This document shows positions 10,469 through 20,013 of a stretch of DNA of 64,000 bases, piece by piece. The notes beneath the pieces are model-generated. The model was not told the origin of the DNA and searched no databases. It was given only the letters and a program-made list of their open reading frames with translations. The stretch spans positions 62,001-126,000 of the forward strand of contig CBDFGT010000014.1 in NCBI GenBank assembly GCA_965247225.1, in the 5' to 3' direction. Origin of the DNA: CBDFGT01 sp965247225 (GTDB lineage: Bacteria; Pseudomonadota; Alphaproteobacteria; Rhizobiales; Rhizobiaceae). A program made the translations under genes and the position numbers. Position 1 is the stretch's first letter. The number at the start of each line of letters is the position of its first letter.

Positions 10469-10753
10469 GCGGGGTCTTTTTCCGGTATCTGACAATTTGG
10501 GTTTTCCCCTGAATTGGACAATCTGGTACCACAACTGTTCGTGCGGGGACCGTTGATATGGGCCGTTAGCATTCCATGCACGGTCGGTCGAGTCACATGA
10601 CCCTGAATTGGGGCAGATTTACCCTTCATTCATCATAGTTCAAAAGTCCTTCTGCGCATTTCGGTTTTGGTAACCCATTTTGATCTGTAAAACTTTATAA
10701 TAATGCCAACGATCGAAATGCGCTCGTGACGGAAGACCTTTCTGGAGACTGTT

Positions 10754-11395
10754 ATGTTTGGAAAGCCAACATTGATTGCTACATTCCTTGTTCTGGGTCT
10801 TGGTGCAGCACAGGCTCAGGAAAAGTCCCCGTTCAGCGTTGGTTTTGGCGCTGGAACCCTTGGCCTGTCCGGCGAAGTTGGCTACCGCATGCAGGAAGTG
10901 GGCGTTCGGGCCGGTTTCAACACGTTCACCTATTCGCGCTTCGAGACCCGCAATACAATCAATTTTGATCAGTCTGTGAAACTTCTGTCCTATGATGTTC
11001 TGGCAGACTGGTATCCCATGGGCAATGGTTTCCGCGTAACCGGGGGGGCGCTGATCAACAGGAACACCATTGAAATGAAGGGAACAACAAGCTCTGCCAC
11101 AATTGGGTCAACCAGCTATTCCGCAGCAGATGTCGCCAGCTTGCGGGGAGAAATTACCAACAATCTCATCAATCCTTATCTCGGTGTAGGCTATGTCCAG
11201 AGCCTCGGCGGCGGCCTGGAACTGTCCCTGGATCTGGGAGCCGCCTACCAGGGTTCGTCCAAAGTCACTTTGAGTTCCACCACCAATGCGATTTCCCAAA
11301 GCGATCTGGATGCCCAGGCTGCCAAAATCAAAAGCAGCTCCGATTCCATGCCGGTTTATCCGGTCCTCAATCTGAAAGTGAATTACCGTTTTTAG
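10754..11395 (+). CDS. Outer-membrane beta-barrel protein (unassigned family)
   Basis: 213 residues. An N-terminal signal peptide (about 1-21, hydrophobic LIATFLVLGLGAAQAQ with an AQA cleavage site) is followed by alternating beta-strand segments and a terminal NYRF, the C-terminal phenylalanine recognised by the BAM machinery. GVGYVQSLGGG and DLGAAYQGSSKV resemble late strands of small 8- to 10-strand barrels. I cannot assign a ligand or function. ATG has GGAG six bases upstream. The 285-bp upstream gap holds a good TATAAT at 10696-10701 without a convincing -35 element. Confidence 0.7.
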   Translation: MFGKPTLIATFLVLGLGAAQAQEKSPFSVGFGAGTLGLSGEVGYRMQEVGVRAGFNTFTYSRFETRNTINFDQSVKLLSYDVLADWYPMGNGFRVTGGALINRNTIEMKGTTSSATIGSTSYSAADVASLRGEITNNLINPYLGVGYVQSLGGGLELSLDLGAAYQGSSKVTLSSTTNAISQSDLDAQAAKIKSSSDSMPVYPVLNLKVNYRF

Positions 11396-11405
11396 GAAAC
11401 GGCGA

Positions 11406-12344
11406 TCACGACCCGTTACGACCCCAACCGGTCGTGGGAACCGAGCGTCCCTTTCGGGTCGGTCTTGCCTCCTGCGCCGGTGAAACCGGGGTTGAGCCCA
11501 TATCCTGTGCCAGTCGCTCCAGCGCCGCAATACGGTTTTGTGTGTCCGGATGTGTCGAGAACAAATTGTCCATACGCTCGCCTGACAATGGATTGATAAT
11601 GAACATGTGTGCGGTAGCCGGGTTGCGTTCAGCGGATTCATTGTGAATCCGGCTCACAGAACCTGAAATCCTGGCGAGGGCAGACGCCAGGGACAGCGGT
11701 TTTCCGCAAATTTCCGCACCACGCCTGTCCGCCTCATATTCCCGTGTGCGGCTGATGGCCATTTGCACCAGCATGGCGGCCAGTGGTGCCACGATCATGG
11801 CCAGGATCACACCAATGAAACCGAAGGGATTACGGTTGTCATCCCGGCTGCCGGAAAAGAGAAACGCAAAATTGCCAAGCATGGAAATAGCCCCGGCAAG
11901 GGTTGCGGTAATGGTCATTGTCAATGTATCGCGATGCTCGATATGCGCCAGCTCATGGGCCATGACCCCTGAAATTTCATCGGGGGTGAGTGACCGCAAC
12001 AATCCTGTAGAGGCGGCAACCGCTGCATTTTGCGGATTGCGGCCTGTCGCAAATGCATTCGGCTGGTCGCTGTTCAGCACATAGACCTTCGGCATGGGCA
12101 GGCCTGCATTTGCCGCCAGCGTTTTCACGAGACGGTAATATTCAGGTGCAGTGGTTTCATCCACCTGCCTTGCGTCATACATGCGCAGTACCATGGAGTC
12201 CGAATTCCACCACGAAAAAACATTCATGCCTGCAGCCATGAGCAAAGCGATCATCATGCCGCCTGTCCCGCCGATCATATAGCCAACGCCCATGAAAAGC
12301 GCAGTCATGAAGGCCAGAAGCATGGCCGTACGAACCAAATTCAT
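11406..12344 (-). CDS. htpX: Membrane-bound zinc metalloprotease HtpX
   Basis: Inner-membrane M48 protease that degrades misfolded membrane proteins together with FtsH. 312 residues from ATG 12344, preceded by AAGGAG at six bases; a GTG one codon earlier is too close to that site. Two N-terminal membrane segments are followed by the zinc motif HELAHIEH (about residue 130) and two further hydrophobic segments before TREYEADRRGAEI, which supplies the third zinc ligand. The C-terminal STHPDTQNRIAALERLA is typical. The end faces the outer-membrane gene with only 10 bp between stops. Confidence 0.96.
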   Translation of the reverse strand: MNLVRTAMLLAFMTALFMGVGYMIGGTGGMMIALLMAAGMNVFSWWNSDSMVLRMYDARQVDETTAPEYYRLVKTLAANAGLPMPKVYVLNSDQPNAFATGRNPQNAAVAASTGLLRSLTPDEISGVMAHELAHIEHRDTLTMTITATLAGAISMLGNFAFLFSGSRDDNRNPFGFIGVILAMIVAPLAAMLVQMAISRTREYEADRRGAEICGKPLSLASALARISGSVSRIHNESAERNPATAHMFIINPLSGERMDNLFSTHPDTQNRIAALERLAQDMGSTPVSPAQEARPTRKGRSVPTTGWGRNGS

Positions 12345-12459
12345 CACACTCTCCTTCTTGCGTTCCCCAAGGCTTGCATCCTGTTTAAATGAGCCTTTTG
12401 TATCCTATATGATGGGAACCAGATCATGATTCTTCAATATCATCGTGAAAACAGGCAAG

Positions 12460-12660
12460 ATGACCCAGGACAAGAATATCCCTGAAAAAACACCGGAACG
12501 ACACCTGAGCGCCGCTGCCCGGCGGGCTCTGGCCGAGGCGCAGGCGCGTCGTCAGGCCCGGCAGCAGCCTGCCCTTCCGGAAGAAACCGGGGGACGCGGC
12601 GGCGCAGACCCGTCGCGCTTTGGAGATTGGGAAATCAAAGGTCGCGCCATCGATTTTTAA
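12460..12660 (+). CDS. DUF1674 / SdhAF4-like succinate dehydrogenase assembly factor
   Basis: 66 residues from ATG 12460; a GTG at 12445 would add five. The C-terminal GGADPSRFGDWEIKGRAIDF is the signature of DUF1674, the family of eukaryotic SDHAF4, which binds flavinylated SdhA during assembly of succinate dehydrogenase. The N-terminal part is alanine- and arginine-rich and probably helical. The function is transferred from the family; no sdh gene is in the window. Confidence 0.85.
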   Translation: MTQDKNIPEKTPERHLSAAARRALAEAQARRQARQQPALPEETGGRGGADPSRFGDWEIKGRAIDF

Positions 12661-12708
12661 GAATTATTTCCTGTTGTTTTTGGCATTTAATCGGACTATA
12701 TTCCTTTA

Positions 12709-13179
12709 ATGACACAAATCATCAGGCTATATTTCCTATTAACTGCCTTGAGCGCAACTGTCGCCGCAGACACGGTATGGGCGCGCCCGAGAGAGACGAT
12801 GATAGCAGGACCGGTAGCAGCAGAACTGGTCCGTGTTATTGATGGCGATACATTGCTGGTCAATGCCAGGCCCTGGCCACAGCAGACAATGGAAGTCTAT
12901 GTGCGAATCCGGGGCATTGACGCCCCGGAAATCCATGCAAAATGCGATGACATCCGCCAGGCAGGCGAACGTGCCCTGCAGCACCTTCAAATGCTGACCG
13001 GACAGTCTTCACAGTTGCAGCTTGTCAATATTTCGGGTGACAAATATTTTGGCCGTGTTCTGGCGGATGTCCGGCTGGAGGACGGCACGGATGCCGGACA
13101 CGTTCTTCTCGCTGCAAGGCTGGTCGTGCCTTATTCCGGCGGCAGGAAAGAGAAATCCTCCTGCGGAAGACTATTTTAG
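12709..13179 (+). CDS. Exported SNase-like (thermonuclease family) protein
   Basis: 156 residues. A signal peptide (LYFLLTALSATVAADTVWA) precedes a staphylococcal-nuclease-like OB fold: VIDGDTLLV (metal-binding aspartate region), VRIRGIDAPEI (first catalytic arginine and glutamate), FGRVLADVRLEDG (second arginine) and DAGHVLLAARLVVPY. The conserved set suggests a periplasmic or secreted nuclease, but many family members are untested. An Excalibur-domain gene follows 78 bp downstream on the same strand; these two domains occur fused in other bacteria. Confidence 0.85.
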   Translation: MTQIIRLYFLLTALSATVAADTVWARPRETMIAGPVAAELVRVIDGDTLLVNARPWPQQTMEVYVRIRGIDAPEIHAKCDDIRQAGERALQHLQMLTGQSSQLQLVNISGDKYFGRVLADVRLEDGTDAGHVLLAARLVVPYSGGRKEKSSCGRLF

Positions 13180-13257
13180 ATTGCGGTTGATTGCTTGACG
13201 TGTCCTTGGATAGGTTCGTCTTGTGCGTTTTGAAAATTCAAACGCAAAACTGAGCAT

Positions 13258-13518
13258 ATGCGCACCATTACAGCACAAATCCTGTTGATCCTGCTGGCAC
13301 CCGGTCCTGGATTTTCTGACCCCGAACCAGAACTTCGGCTCTCGCCGGTCCTGATCAGGGGGATCACCTGCAAGCAGGTCAGTTCCTTTGAGGAAGCCGT
13401 GCAGATCTGGTGTCGCGGCTACAGCGGTGCTGATCGTGACGACGACGGTATCCCGTGTGAAAATGTCTGTCGCTCACTGGAACAGGTCAACCGGATACGC
13501 CAGTCCATCAGATGCTGA
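13258..13518 (+). CDS. Small exported Excalibur-domain protein
   Basis: 86 residues with an N-terminal signal peptide (ITAQILLILLAPGPGFS). The mature part carries CKQVSSFEEAVQIWC then DRDDDGIPCENVC: the aspartate-rich calcium-binding loop and paired cysteines of the Excalibur (extracellular Ca-binding) domain. The 5' leader just before the ATG contains an imperfect hairpin (GCGTTTTGAA / TTCAAACGC). The function is unknown; Excalibur domains often accompany SNase domains, and the preceding gene encodes one. Confidence 0.75.
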   Translation: MRTITAQILLILLAPGPGFSDPEPELRLSPVLIRGITCKQVSSFEEAVQIWCRGYSGADRDDDGIPCENVCRSLEQVNRIRQSIRC

Positions 13519-13520
13519 AT

Positions 13521-13555
13521 CTTGTCAAAGCCCGGACGAACCGGGCTTTGACAAG
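13521..13555. terminator. 15-bp perfect hairpin between converging genes
   Basis: CTTGTCAAAGCCCGG, a 5-base loop and its exact complement lie between the Excalibur stop (13518) and the acsA stop (13557). Neither flank has a T-run, so it may act as a bidirectional 3'-end stabiliser rather than a classical terminator. Confidence 0.6.
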
Positions 13556-13556
13556 A

Positions 13557-15512
13557 TCATTCCGGCTTCCTGTTCTGCCGGTTGGCGATCAGATCGTCAA
13601 CCACAGCCGGATCGGCCAGTGTCGATGTATCGCCAAGAGAACCAAAATCATCCTCCGCAATCTTGCGCAGAATCCGGCGCATGATTTTGCCGGAGCGGGT
13701 TTTCGGCAGGCCGGCGGCAAACTGGATCTTGTCAGGAGCAGCAAACGGGCCGATTTCCTTGCGCACATGTGTCACCAGATCCTTGCGCAGCGCATCATTG
13801 CCCTCATGCCCGACCATCAGCGATACATAGCAATAAATGCCCTGTCCCTTGATATCATGCGGATAACCGACAACGGCAGCCTCTGACACCGAATCATGGC
13901 TCACCAGCGCGGATTCCACCTCGGCAGTGCCCATCCGGTGACCCGACACATTCAGGACATCGTCAACACGGCCGGTAATCCAGTAATAGCCGTCCTCATC
14001 ACGGCGACAGCCGTCACCTGTGAAATATTTGCCCTTGTAGGTGGAAAAATAGGTCTGCGCGAAACGCTCGTGATCACCATAGATCGTGCGCATCTGACCC
14101 GGCCAGGAATCAAGGATACAGAGATTTCCGTCTGTCGCTCCCTCCAGAACGTGGCCTTCACCATCCACCAGTTGCGGTTTGATTCCGAAAAATGGCCGGG
14201 TCGCCGAGCCGGGCTTCAGATCCGTTGCGCCCGGTAATGGTGTTATCATCACACCGCCGGTTTCTGTCTGCCACCATGTATCAACAATCGGACATTTCCC
14301 CTCGCCCACCACATGGTAATACCATTCCCAGGCTTCTGGGTTGATCGGCTCGCCGACGGAGCCCAGGGTGCGCAACGACGTGCGGGATGATCGCTTTACA
14401 AAAGCATCACCTGCCCCCATCAGTGAACGGATCGCGGTCGGAGCCGTGTAAAAAATATTGACCTGGTGCTTGTCAATCACGTCCCAGAAACGACCGGCAT
14501 CCGGATAATTCGGAACACCCTCAAACATCAGGGTTGTTGCACCATTGGCCAGCGGGCCGTAGACAATGTAGGAATGGCCCGTAACCCAACCGACATCGGC
14601 GGTGCACCAGTAAACATCCCCGTCATGATAATCGAATACATATTGATGCGTCATCGAGGCATAGACGAGATATCCGCCTGTCGTATGCAGCACACCCTTC
14701 GGTTTTCCGGTCGAACCTGATGTGTAGAGGATAAACAGCGGATCCTCGGCCTTCATCTTGGCCGGCGGACAATCGCCCTTCACGCTGCGCACGGCCTCAT
14801 GATACCACAGGTCAATATGGTCAAACCAGTCGATCTTGCCGCCTGTCCTGCGCACAACGAGGACGTTTTTAACTTCAACCCCGGCCCGCGCGGCAATATC
14901 AATAGCCAGATCGGTATTTTTCTTCAACGGCACGGTTCGGCCGCCGCGCAAGCCTTCATCGGCTGTGATGATAAAAGTTGATTGACAATCGATAATGCGC
15001 CCGGCAAGCGAATCCGGCGAAAAACCTCCAAAGACGATCGAATGAACGGCCCCGATACGGGTACAGGCCAGCATGGCATAGGCCGCTTCCGGAATCATCG
15101 GCATGTAAATTGTAACCCGGTCACCCTTCCTGACACCCTGTTTTTTCATAACATTGGCCAGACGGCACACATGATCGTAAAGTTCGCGATAGGTTATCTT
15201 TTTGTCATCGTAAGGATTGTCACCTTCCCAGATGATAGCAACCTGGTCACCGCGCTTTTTCAGATGGCGATCAATACAATTGTAAGAAACATTGGTAACG
15301 CCGTCTTCAAACCACCTGACGGAAACCTTGCCCTCAAAAGACGTGTTCTTGACCTTGGTGAACGGCGTGAACCAGTCAATACGCTTCCCGTGCTTTGCCC
15401 AGAATTTTTCAGGCTGTTGAATGCTGGCATCATACCATTTTTGATAGGTTTCCTTGTCAATCAACGCCCTTGACTGGGCGGATTTCAGCACCGGATAGGT
15501 TTTTCCAGACAT
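13557..15512 (-). CDS. acsA: Acetyl-CoA synthetase
   Basis: Activates acetate to acetyl-CoA through acetyl-AMP. 651 residues from ATG 15512, which has GGAGG five bases upstream; an in-frame upstream extension is not supported. The ANL-superfamily motif YTSGSTGKPKGVLHTTGGY is at about residue 260, DTWWQTETGG at about 410, YFTGDGCRRDEDGYYWITGR at about 500, and the acetylation-regulated lysine motif PKTRSGKIMRRILR lies near the C-terminus. Acetylation control at this lysine is known in the family; no deacetylase gene is seen here. Confidence 0.97.
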   Translation of the reverse strand: MSGKTYPVLKSAQSRALIDKETYQKWYDASIQQPEKFWAKHGKRIDWFTPFTKVKNTSFEGKVSVRWFEDGVTNVSYNCIDRHLKKRGDQVAIIWEGDNPYDDKKITYRELYDHVCRLANVMKKQGVRKGDRVTIYMPMIPEAAYAMLACTRIGAVHSIVFGGFSPDSLAGRIIDCQSTFIITADEGLRGGRTVPLKKNTDLAIDIAARAGVEVKNVLVVRRTGGKIDWFDHIDLWYHEAVRSVKGDCPPAKMKAEDPLFILYTSGSTGKPKGVLHTTGGYLVYASMTHQYVFDYHDGDVYWCTADVGWVTGHSYIVYGPLANGATTLMFEGVPNYPDAGRFWDVIDKHQVNIFYTAPTAIRSLMGAGDAFVKRSSRTSLRTLGSVGEPINPEAWEWYYHVVGEGKCPIVDTWWQTETGGVMITPLPGATDLKPGSATRPFFGIKPQLVDGEGHVLEGATDGNLCILDSWPGQMRTIYGDHERFAQTYFSTYKGKYFTGDGCRRDEDGYYWITGRVDDVLNVSGHRMGTAEVESALVSHDSVSEAAVVGYPHDIKGQGIYCYVSLMVGHEGNDALRKDLVTHVRKEIGPFAAPDKIQFAAGLPKTRSGKIMRRILRKIAEDDFGSLGDTSTLADPAVVDDLIANRQNRKPE

Positions 15513-15733
15513 ACGCACCTCCACACAATACCCCTTGGACCTTTGCCGAATCCAATTCCTCATCACCATTCATAGCAGCGAAAAAAACCACAGCAATCAG
15601 ACTTTGGTCAATTGTTGCCGGGTGAATTGCATTTCCCTGCCGGTTCTTGTATATGGCTTCAGGATTTCCCTGAAATTGTGGTTATACCACGGCCCGCAGC
15701 TTAACCGCTCGGACGGACAAGAGGACTGTATTC

Positions 15734-16435
15734 ATGGCTCAACAATTGCTTATGCCGAAAGCGACAGCTGTCTGGCTTGTTGATAACACAGCGCTATCCT
15801 TTGAGCAGATTGCAACATTGTGCAAACTTCATCCCCTGGAAGTCAAAGCCATTGCCGATGGCGAATCATCACAGGGTATCAAGGGCCTTGATCCTATCGC
15901 AACGGGTCAGTTGTCCCGCGAGGAAATCGCCAGGGCAGAATCCAACCCTGCCCACAAGCTGAAATTGTCCGAACCGAAGGTCCGTGTGCCAGAATCCAAG
16001 CGCAAGGGCCCGCGCTATACACCGGTTTCCAAACGTCAGGATCGTCCAAACGCCATTCTCTGGCTTGTTCGCAACCACGCTGAACTCAAGGATGCCCAGA
16101 TTTCGCGTCTTGTGGGCACGACAAAATCCACCATCGAACAGATCCGCGAGCGCACACACTGGAATTCGACAAACCTGACACCGATGGACCCTGTGACATT
16201 GGGCCTTTGCACGCAGATTGACCTTGATATGGAAGTTGAACGCGCCCAGAAGGGCCGTCCGCTGCCAACCGCTGCCGAACTGGGTGCCACATTGCAGGCA
16301 GCCCAGGAAACTGAAAACCTCCCTTATGCCTATGACCGGTCCGAGGAAAAGGAAATCGACGCCAACGCTGTTTTTGCAAAGCTCAATTCACTGAAGTCCA
16401 CCCGCAAGGATGAAGACGACGACGACAATTACTGA
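15734..16435 (+). CDS. trcR: DUF1013 cell-cycle transcriptional regulator TrcR
   Basis: 233 residues, start with AAGAGGA upstream. The N-terminal part (LMPKATAVWLVDNTALSFEQIATLCKLHPLEV) and a second copy-like stretch (AILWLVRNHAELKDAQISRLVGTTKSTIEQIR) look like two helix-turn-helix units, matching DUF1013, which includes the Caulobacter regulator TrcR. The C-terminus is acidic (DEDDDDNY). The family is restricted to alphaproteobacteria, which supports the taxonomic call. The role is inferred from the family. Confidence 0.85.
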   Translation: MAQQLLMPKATAVWLVDNTALSFEQIATLCKLHPLEVKAIADGESSQGIKGLDPIATGQLSREEIARAESNPAHKLKLSEPKVRVPESKRKGPRYTPVSKRQDRPNAILWLVRNHAELKDAQISRLVGTTKSTIEQIRERTHWNSTNLTPMDPVTLGLCTQIDLDMEVERAQKGRPLPTAAELGATLQAAQETENLPYAYDRSEEKEIDANAVFAKLNSLKSTRKDEDDDDNY

Positions 16436-16457
16436 TCAGCCATGTATTGTGACATGC

Positions 16458-16494
16458 AAACCGGGTCAGCCGAAAGGCTGAACCCGGTTTTATA
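16458..16494 (+). terminator. Rho-independent terminator after trcR
   Basis: Stem AAACCGGGT/CAGCC with a GAAA loop and its complement, with one bulge, followed by TTTTATAT. It also lies 26 bp beyond the facing yggS stop codon, so it can serve both genes. Confidence 0.75.
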
Positions 16495-16520
16495 TCGGCT
16501 GATTTGTGCCTGCCATGTCC

Positions 16521-17180
16521 TTACCGGCTGCCAAAAATGGCCGAACCGACCCTGACACTGGTCGCACCGAACTGGATGGCGGTCTCGAAATCTCCCGACA
16601 TGCCCATGGAAAGTTTTGCAAGCCCGCAGGCTTTGCCCAATTGTGCCAGAAGGGCAAAATGCGGACCGGGATTCTCATCAACCGGAGGAATGCACATCAG
16701 GCCAACAACATTGAGGCCAATGACATTACGGCAAAGCGCAACAAAGCCCTGAACATCGTCCGGGGCAATTCCGGCCTTTTGCGGTTCCAGGCCGGTATTC
16801 ACCTGAACATGGAATGCCGGTGTCCGTCCCTGTTTTCGGACCTCTTCTGCAAGGACACGGGCAATCTTTTCGCGGTCCACAGTCTCGATGACATCAAACA
16901 GTGCCACAGCTTCCGCCGCCTTGTTGGATTGCAGCGGCCCGATCAGATGAAGCTCTATTCCGTTTGTTTCCGCCCGCAATTCCGGCCACTTGCCTTCTGC
17001 TTCCTGCACCCGGTTTTCTCCGAACACACGCTGGCCTGCCTGAATGACGGGCCGGATATGGTCAGCATCAAATGTTTTTGAAACAGCGACAAGCTGCACG
17101 CTGCCGGCATTGCGGCCCACCGCAAGCGATGCAGCCTGAATGCTGGAGAGAACATCACGGAATCGGTCAACAGCGGTCAT
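16521..17180 (-). CDS. YggS family PLP homeostasis protein
   Basis: 219 residues from ATG 17180, the usual length of this PLP-binding, TIM-barrel-like family that buffers pyridoxal phosphate. LVAVSKTFDADHI contains the PLP lysine, with FGENRVQEA, LHLIGPLQSNKA, MGMSGDFETAIQFGATSVRVGSAIFG further on. It is monocistronic and faces trcR across a terminator. The reading frame stays open upstream for 68 codons, but that part does not look like the family. Confidence 0.9.
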   Translation of the reverse strand: MTAVDRFRDVLSSIQAASLAVGRNAGSVQLVAVSKTFDADHIRPVIQAGQRVFGENRVQEAEGKWPELRAETNGIELHLIGPLQSNKAAEAVALFDVIETVDREKIARVLAEEVRKQGRTPAFHVQVNTGLEPQKAGIAPDDVQGFVALCRNVIGLNVVGLMCIPPVDENPGPHFALLAQLGKACGLAKLSMGMSGDFETAIQFGATSVRVGSAIFGSR

Positions 17181-17382
17181 GGCATGGTTCCAGAATGGAT
17201 ATTTGCACGGGATACGGTCATGCAGTGTCCCTTGATGAGAAGATTGGGCCAACTTATAGCTCCAAAAACTTGACGCTTCCTGCTTTTCATGGTGAAGGTC
17301 AAGCAAATGTTTGTGCCCGCCCGCGACAAACCAAATGCGTACACCAGAATTCAACACCTGACTTTCCCGGATAGACTGACAC

Positions 17383-20013
17383 ATGGCATCTGAACGCTAT
17401 AATCCCCGCTCTGCTGAACCTTACTGGCGCGAGCGCTGGACACAGGACAATGTTTTTGTGACCGACAATGATGATCCGCGCGAGAAATATTATGTGCTGG
17501 AAATGTTCCCCTATCCCTCGGGGCGTATTCACATGGGGCATGTGCGCAATTATGCCATGGGCGACGTTGTTGCACGCTACAAACGCGCACGCGGCTACAA
17601 TGTGCTGCATCCCATGGGGTGGGACGCATTCGGCATGCCTGCAGAAAACGCCGCGATGAAAAACAGGGTCCATCCCAAGGACTGGACCTATGAAAATATC
17701 GCAACCATGCGCTCCCAGCTGAAATCCATGGGCCTTTCCCTGGATTGGTCGCGGGAATTTGCGACCTGCGATGTTGCCTATTATCAGCAGCAGCAGCACC
17801 TGTTTCTGGACTTTCTGGACAAGGGTCTGGTTTACCGGAAACAATCCAAGGTCAACTGGGATCCTGTCGACAATACGGTTCTGGCCAACGAACAGGTGGT
17901 GGATGGTCGCGGCTGGCGCTCGGGCGCACTGGTTGAACAGCGCGAACTGACACAGTGGTTCTTCAAGATTACAGACTTCAGCCAGGATCTGCATGACGAG
18001 CTGGATAATCTGGGCCAATGGCCGGACAAGGTACGCCTGATGCAGAGAAACTGGATCGGCAGATCTGAAGGTCTTCTCCTGCGCTGGGAATTGACACAGC
18101 CTTCAGACCCTGGGGGGTTCTGCGATATTACGGTTTATACAACACGCCCGGACACTATATTCGGCGCGTCTTTTGTCGCTATTTCAGCAGATCATCCAAT
18201 AGCAAAAGGTTTGGCGGCTCAGAATCCGGCTATTGAGGAATTTTGCGACGAATGCCGCCGTGCAGGCACCTCTCTGGCGGCCCTTGAAACGGCTGAAAAG
18301 AAGGGTATTGACACAGGGTTGCGCGTTAAGCATCCATTTGATTCCGCATGGGAAATTCCAGTCTACATCGCCAATTTTGTCTTGATGGACTATGGTACAG
18401 GGGCCGTTTTTGGTTGCCCTGCTCATGATCAGCGCGATCTGGATTTTGCCCGCAAATATGGTCTGTCTGTTGTCCCCGTCGTGGTGCCGGAAGGCCAGGA
18501 TCCTGCAAGTTTTGAAGTCGGCAACACGGCCTTTGCGGATAATGGCCTGATGGCAAATTCGCGCTTTCTGGATGGGATGACCACGGATGCGGCCTTTGAC
18601 GAGGTGGCAGCGCGCCTGTCTTCCACAATGTTGGGAAACAGCCCGCAGGCAGAACGCAAGGTGAATTTCCGCCTGCGTGACTGGGGTATTTCAAGGCAGC
18701 GTTATTGGGGTTGCCCGATCCCGGTCATTCACTGTGAAGATTGCGGCGTTGTTCCGGTGCCCAAATCCGATCTGCCGGTCAAACTCCCCGATGATGTCAC
18801 GTTTGACCTTCCGGGAAATCCGCTCGACCGTCACCCGACATGGCGTCATGTCGCTTGCCCGGTCTGCAGCAAACCAGCCCGTCGTGAAACCGATACGATG
18901 GACACATTTGTCGATTCGTCCTGGTATTTTGCCCGCTTTACGGCACCAGAGGCAGCGACACCGACAGATCCAAAAGCTGCCAATGCCTGGCTACCGGTTG
19001 ACCAGTATATTGGCGGTATTGAACATGCGATCCTGCATTTGCTCTATTCACGGTTTTTCACCCGCGCCATGCAGGTTGCGGGACATATGGATCTGAAGGA
19101 ACCGTTCAGGGGCCTGTTCACGCAAGGCATGGTAGTCCATGAAACATATCGACTCGGCTCAGGCGCGAATGGCGACTGGGTATCGCCTGCCGAAATCCGG
19201 ATTGAGGAAGTGGACGGTAGGCGCCGGGCCTATATGCTGGAATCCGGCGAAGAGGCAACGATTGGTTCGATTGAAAAAATGTCGAAGTCCAAGAAAAATG
19301 TGGTCGATCCGGATGATATCATCGCGTCCTATGGTGCGGACACGGCCAGATTTTTTGTCCTGTCCGATTCACCTCCCGAGCGCGATGTCATATGGTCGGA
19401 ATCCGGCGTTGAGGGCGCTCACCGCTTCGTTCAGCGCATATGGCGTCTGATATCAGAGGCTTCGCAGGTGCTCTCCACTGCAAAGTCGCAACCTGCATCC
19501 GGTGGAGAAGCTTTGCCGGTCTCGCAACTGGCGCACAGGACATTGAAAGCCGTTCAGGGTGATTTTGACAAGCTTGCCTTCAACAAGGCCGTTGCCCGCA
19601 TCTACGAACTGGTAAATGCCATGAATGCACCTTTGACCAAAATGGCCGGCGGACATGAAAATGCGGAATTCAATGGTGCGCTGCGCGAAGCTGTCGAAAT
19701 TCTCCTGCATCTCATTGCTCCTATGACGCCCCACCTGGCTGAGGAATGCTGGAAGACGATTGGCAACACAGGCATGATTTCACAGGCATCCTGGCCAGCG
19801 GTCAATGAAAGCCTGGTGATTGAAAACGAAGTGACAATTCCCGTCCAGATCAACGGGAAAAAACGCGCGGACCTGACGATTGCCCGGAATGCGGATCAGG
19901 CAAGTGTTCAGGCGGCAGCCATGGCTCTGGATGTTGTTATCAATGCTTTGGACGGGCGCCTTCCGAAGAAAATTATTATTGTGCCGCAAAGGATTATCAA
20001 TGTCGTCTTGTGA
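17383..20013 (+). CDS. leuS: Leucyl-tRNA synthetase
   Basis: 876 residues, full length. Class I signature PSGRIHMGHVRNYAMGD (HIGH-like, about residue 45), the CP1 editing domain (TTRPDTIFGASFVAISADHP, about 248; GTGAVFGCPAHDQRD, about 340) and KMSKSKKNVVDP (about 632) are all present, followed by the tRNA-binding helical domain. The last 14 bases overlap lptE, so the two are translationally coupled. Confidence 0.98.
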   Translation: MASERYNPRSAEPYWRERWTQDNVFVTDNDDPREKYYVLEMFPYPSGRIHMGHVRNYAMGDVVARYKRARGYNVLHPMGWDAFGMPAENAAMKNRVHPKDWTYENIATMRSQLKSMGLSLDWSREFATCDVAYYQQQQHLFLDFLDKGLVYRKQSKVNWDPVDNTVLANEQVVDGRGWRSGALVEQRELTQWFFKITDFSQDLHDELDNLGQWPDKVRLMQRNWIGRSEGLLLRWELTQPSDPGGFCDITVYTTRPDTIFGASFVAISADHPIAKGLAAQNPAIEEFCDECRRAGTSLAALETAEKKGIDTGLRVKHPFDSAWEIPVYIANFVLMDYGTGAVFGCPAHDQRDLDFARKYGLSVVPVVVPEGQDPASFEVGNTAFADNGLMANSRFLDGMTTDAAFDEVAARLSSTMLGNSPQAERKVNFRLRDWGISRQRYWGCPIPVIHCEDCGVVPVPKSDLPVKLPDDVTFDLPGNPLDRHPTWRHVACPVCSKPARRETDTMDTFVDSSWYFARFTAPEAATPTDPKAANAWLPVDQYIGGIEHAILHLLYSRFFTRAMQVAGHMDLKEPFRGLFTQGMVVHETYRLGSGANGDWVSPAEIRIEEVDGRRRAYMLESGEEATIGSIEKMSKSKKNVVDPDDIIASYGADTARFFVLSDSPPERDVIWSESGVEGAHRFVQRIWRLISEASQVLSTAKSQPASGGEALPVSQLAHRTLKAVQGDFDKLAFNKAVARIYELVNAMNAPLTKMAGGHENAEFNGALREAVEILLHLIAPMTPHLAEECWKTIGNTGMISQASWPAVNESLVIENEVTIPVQINGKKRADLTIARNADQASVQAAAMALDVVINALDGRLPKKIIIVPQRIINVVL

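Noticed and set aside
10696..10701. TATAAT upstream of the outer-membrane protein gene as a promoter
   Set aside because: A good -10 sequence but no acceptable -35 hexamer at 16-18 bases, so I did not call a promoter.
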